In this document: positions 62,619 through 64,000 of the stretch, in pieces | How positions within the stretch are numbered: position 1 is the first letter of the stretch | Layout: every line of letters starts with the position of its first letter | DNA from: Serratia bockelmannii | Lineage (GTDB): Bacteria > Pseudomonadota > Gammaproteobacteria > Enterobacterales > Enterobacteriaceae | Length of the DNA stretch: 64,000 nucleotides | NCBI RefSeq assembly: GCF_008011855.1 | Contig: NZ_VOUX01000033.1 | Coordinates: 1,116,001-1,180,000 of the forward strand | Direction of reading: 5' to 3' | Notes under the pieces: model-generated | What the model was told of the DNA's origin: nothing | Database searches by the model: none | The model's input: the letters and a program-made list of their open reading frames with translations, nothing else | Translations under genes and position numbers: made by a program

Positions 62619-64000
62619 TTGAGCAGCAAGGCACCGGCCACATTTTATATCCACGATTACGAGACCTTCGGCAAGAGCCCGTCGCTGGACCGCCCGGCGC
62701 AGTTCGCCGGCGTGCGCACCGATATGGATTTCAACATTATCGAAGAGCCGCTGGTCATCTACTGCGCCCCGGCCGATGACTACCTGCCGGAACCCGAGGC
62801 GGTGATGATCACCGGCATCACGCCGCAGGTGGCGCGTGCTAAAGGGGTTAACGAGGCCGAGTTCACCCGCCAAATCCATCAGGCCTTCAGCGTGGCCGGC
62901 ACCTGCATTCTCGGTTACAACAACATCCGCTTCGATGACGAAGTGAGCCGCAATATCTTCTATCGCAACTTCTACGATCCCTACGCCTACAGCTGGCAAA
63001 ACGGCAACTCGCGCTGGGATCTGCTGGATGTGATGCGCGCCTGCTACGCTCTGCGCCCGGACGGCATCGTTTGGCCGGAAAACGAAGACGGTTTCCCCAG
63101 CTTCCGCCTGGAACATCTGACGCGCGCCAACGGCGTCGAGCACACGCAGGCTCACGACGCGATGTCGGACGTTTACGCCACTATCGCCATGGCCAAGCTG
63201 GTCAAACAGGCACAGCCGCGGCTGTTCGATTTCCTGCTGCAGCACCGCAACAAGCACAAGCTGAACGCCCTGATCGACGTCGCCGACATGACGCCGCTGG
63301 TGCACGTCTCCGGCATGTTCGGCGCGGCGCGCGGCAATACCAGCTGGGTGTCGCCGCTGGCCTGGCACCCGGACAACAAGAACGCGGTGATCATGTGCGA
63401 TCTGGCCGGCGACATGACGCCGCTGTTGACGCTGAGCGCCGAGCAGCTGCGTGAACGGCTGTATACCCGCCGTGACGATCTGGCGCCGGATCAGGCACCG
63501 GTGCCGATCAAGCTGGTGCACATCAACAAATGCCCGGTGCTGGCGCCGGCCAAAACCCTGCTGCCGGAGAACGCCGAGCGGCTGGGCATCGATCGTCAGG
63601 CGTGTCTGCAAAATCTGCAGCTGCTGAAACAGCATCCGGAAGTGCGCGAGAAAGTGGTCGCGCTGTTCGCCGAAGCCGAGCCGTTCAAAGGCGCCGACGA
63701 CGTCGACGCCCGCTTGTACGACGGTTTCTTTAGCGACGCCGACAAGGCGGCGATGAGGATTATCCAGCAGACCAAGCCGCAGAACCTGCCGGCGCTGGAT
63801 CTGGCCTTCAGCGACGGCCGCATGAAAGAGCTGCTGTTCCGCTTCCGCGCGCGCAACTACCCGAATACGCTGGACGACGCCGAGCAGCGTCGCTGGCTGC
63901 AACACCGCCAGGAAGCGCTGAGCGCAGAGCGCGTGCAGAGTTACCTGCTGCAGCTCGAATCGCTGTATAACCTGCACGAAGGCGACAAAGAGAAAACCGC
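62619..64000 (+). CDS. sbcB: Exodeoxyribonuclease I, 3' end cut by window
   Basis: About 460 residues visible, of about 475 expected. TTG start at 62619 (SSKAPATFYIHDYETFG) with GAAGAG upstream. DEDDh exonuclease residues: D and E in HDYETFG, D in GYNNIRFDDEVSRNIFYRNFYDPYAYSW, H and D in AHDAMSDVYATIAMAKL. The SH3-like and C-terminal helical domains follow and match E. coli SbcB closely (NKHKLNALIDV, HVSGMFGAARGNTSWVSPLAWHP, LVHINKCPVLAPA). Digests single-stranded DNA 3'-5' in repair and recombination. Confidence 0.95.
   Translation, partial: MSSKAPATFYIHDYETFGKSPSLDRPAQFAGVRTDMDFNIIEEPLVIYCAPADDYLPEPEAVMITGITPQVARAKGVNEAEFTRQIHQAFSVAGTCILGYNNIRFDDEVSRNIFYRNFYDPYAYSWQNGNSRWDLLDVMRACYALRPDGIVWPENEDGFPSFRLEHLTRANGVEHTQAHDAMSDVYATIAMAKLVKQAQPRLFDFLLQHRNKHKLNALIDVADMTPLVHVSGMFGAARGNTSWVSPLAWHPDNKNAVIMCDLAGDMTPLLTLSAEQLRERLYTRRDDLAPDQAPVPIKLVHINKCPVLAPAKTLLPENAERLGIDRQACLQNLQLLKQHPEVREKVVALFAEAEPFKGADDVDARLYDGFFSDADKAAMRIIQQTKPQNLPALDLAFSDGRMKELLFRFRARNYPNTLDDAEQRRWLQHRQEALSAERVQSYLLQLESLYNLHEGDKEKT

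Overview
The window reads as enterobacterial chromosome from Serratia marcescens or a very close relative. Evidence: a serralysin-family protease at the left edge, GC-rich coding sequence with short intergenic gaps, an E. coli-like tRNA-Asn, close orthologues of E. coli SotB, LyxK, TmaR (YeeX), YeeA and SbcB, and the yeeX-yeeA...sbcB gene order at the right edge. The species is an inference from gene content.

Layout. 1-1.2 kb: 3' part of a serralysin-like metalloprotease. 1.4-5.5 kb: a colicin-like bacteriocin operon (S74 fibre-like protein, TonB-box toxin with a pyocin-S-type region, small immunity protein) behind a Fur box and a LexA box. 5.6-26.4 kb: ordinary accessory metabolism and transport: nitronate monooxygenase, hydrolase-DoxX-MFS operon, MFS carriers, sotB, an Asp/Asn hydroxylase, an NmrA/HxlR divergon, a livKHMGF-type operon, tRNA-Asn, a DUF4432-type epimerase, a HigBA-like toxin-antitoxin pair, and an MFS/binding-protein pair with a LysR regulator.

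26.5-41.6 kb: the most striking region, a candidate bacterial ceramide (sphingolipid) synthesis and export locus: DgkA paralogue, GNAT acyltransferase (ceramide-synthase candidate), fatty acyl-AMP ligase, SDR reductase, dedicated acyl carrier protein, serine palmitoyltransferase, three P-loop kinase paralogues, flippase, CHAD-like protein, YtfJ-like protein, and divergent LptF/LptG paralogues. A glycosyltransferase gene has apparently been inserted behind lptG, because a decayed copy of the lptG 3' end lies on its far side. The proposed flow is fatty acid to acyl-AMP to acyl-ACP; SPT condenses this with serine; the SDR reduces the ketone; the GNAT N-acylates; kinases and the glycosyltransferase modify the head group; flippase and LptFG-like proteins move the product outward.

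41.9-47.8 kb: an AT-richer island with an ankyrin lipoprotein (possible orphan immunity protein beside a decayed gene) and a six-gene translationally coupled type III CBASS operon: CD-NTase, HORMA (Cap7), TRIP13-like ATPase (Cap6), a SLOG plus nucleoside-deoxyribosyltransferase/TIR-like effector, a DEDDh exonuclease and a 4-TM protein.

48.3-57.2 kb: a pentitol/L-xylulose operon (polyol dehydrogenase, sugar ABC transporter, L-xylulose kinase, two pentulose-5-phosphate epimerases) with a LacI regulator and paired operator-like sequences. 57.3-64 kb: tmaR, yeeA, an amidase divergent from an S24-type repressor with operator-like repeats between them, a fatty-acyl-reductase-like SDR, two small proteins, and sbcB cut by the window end.
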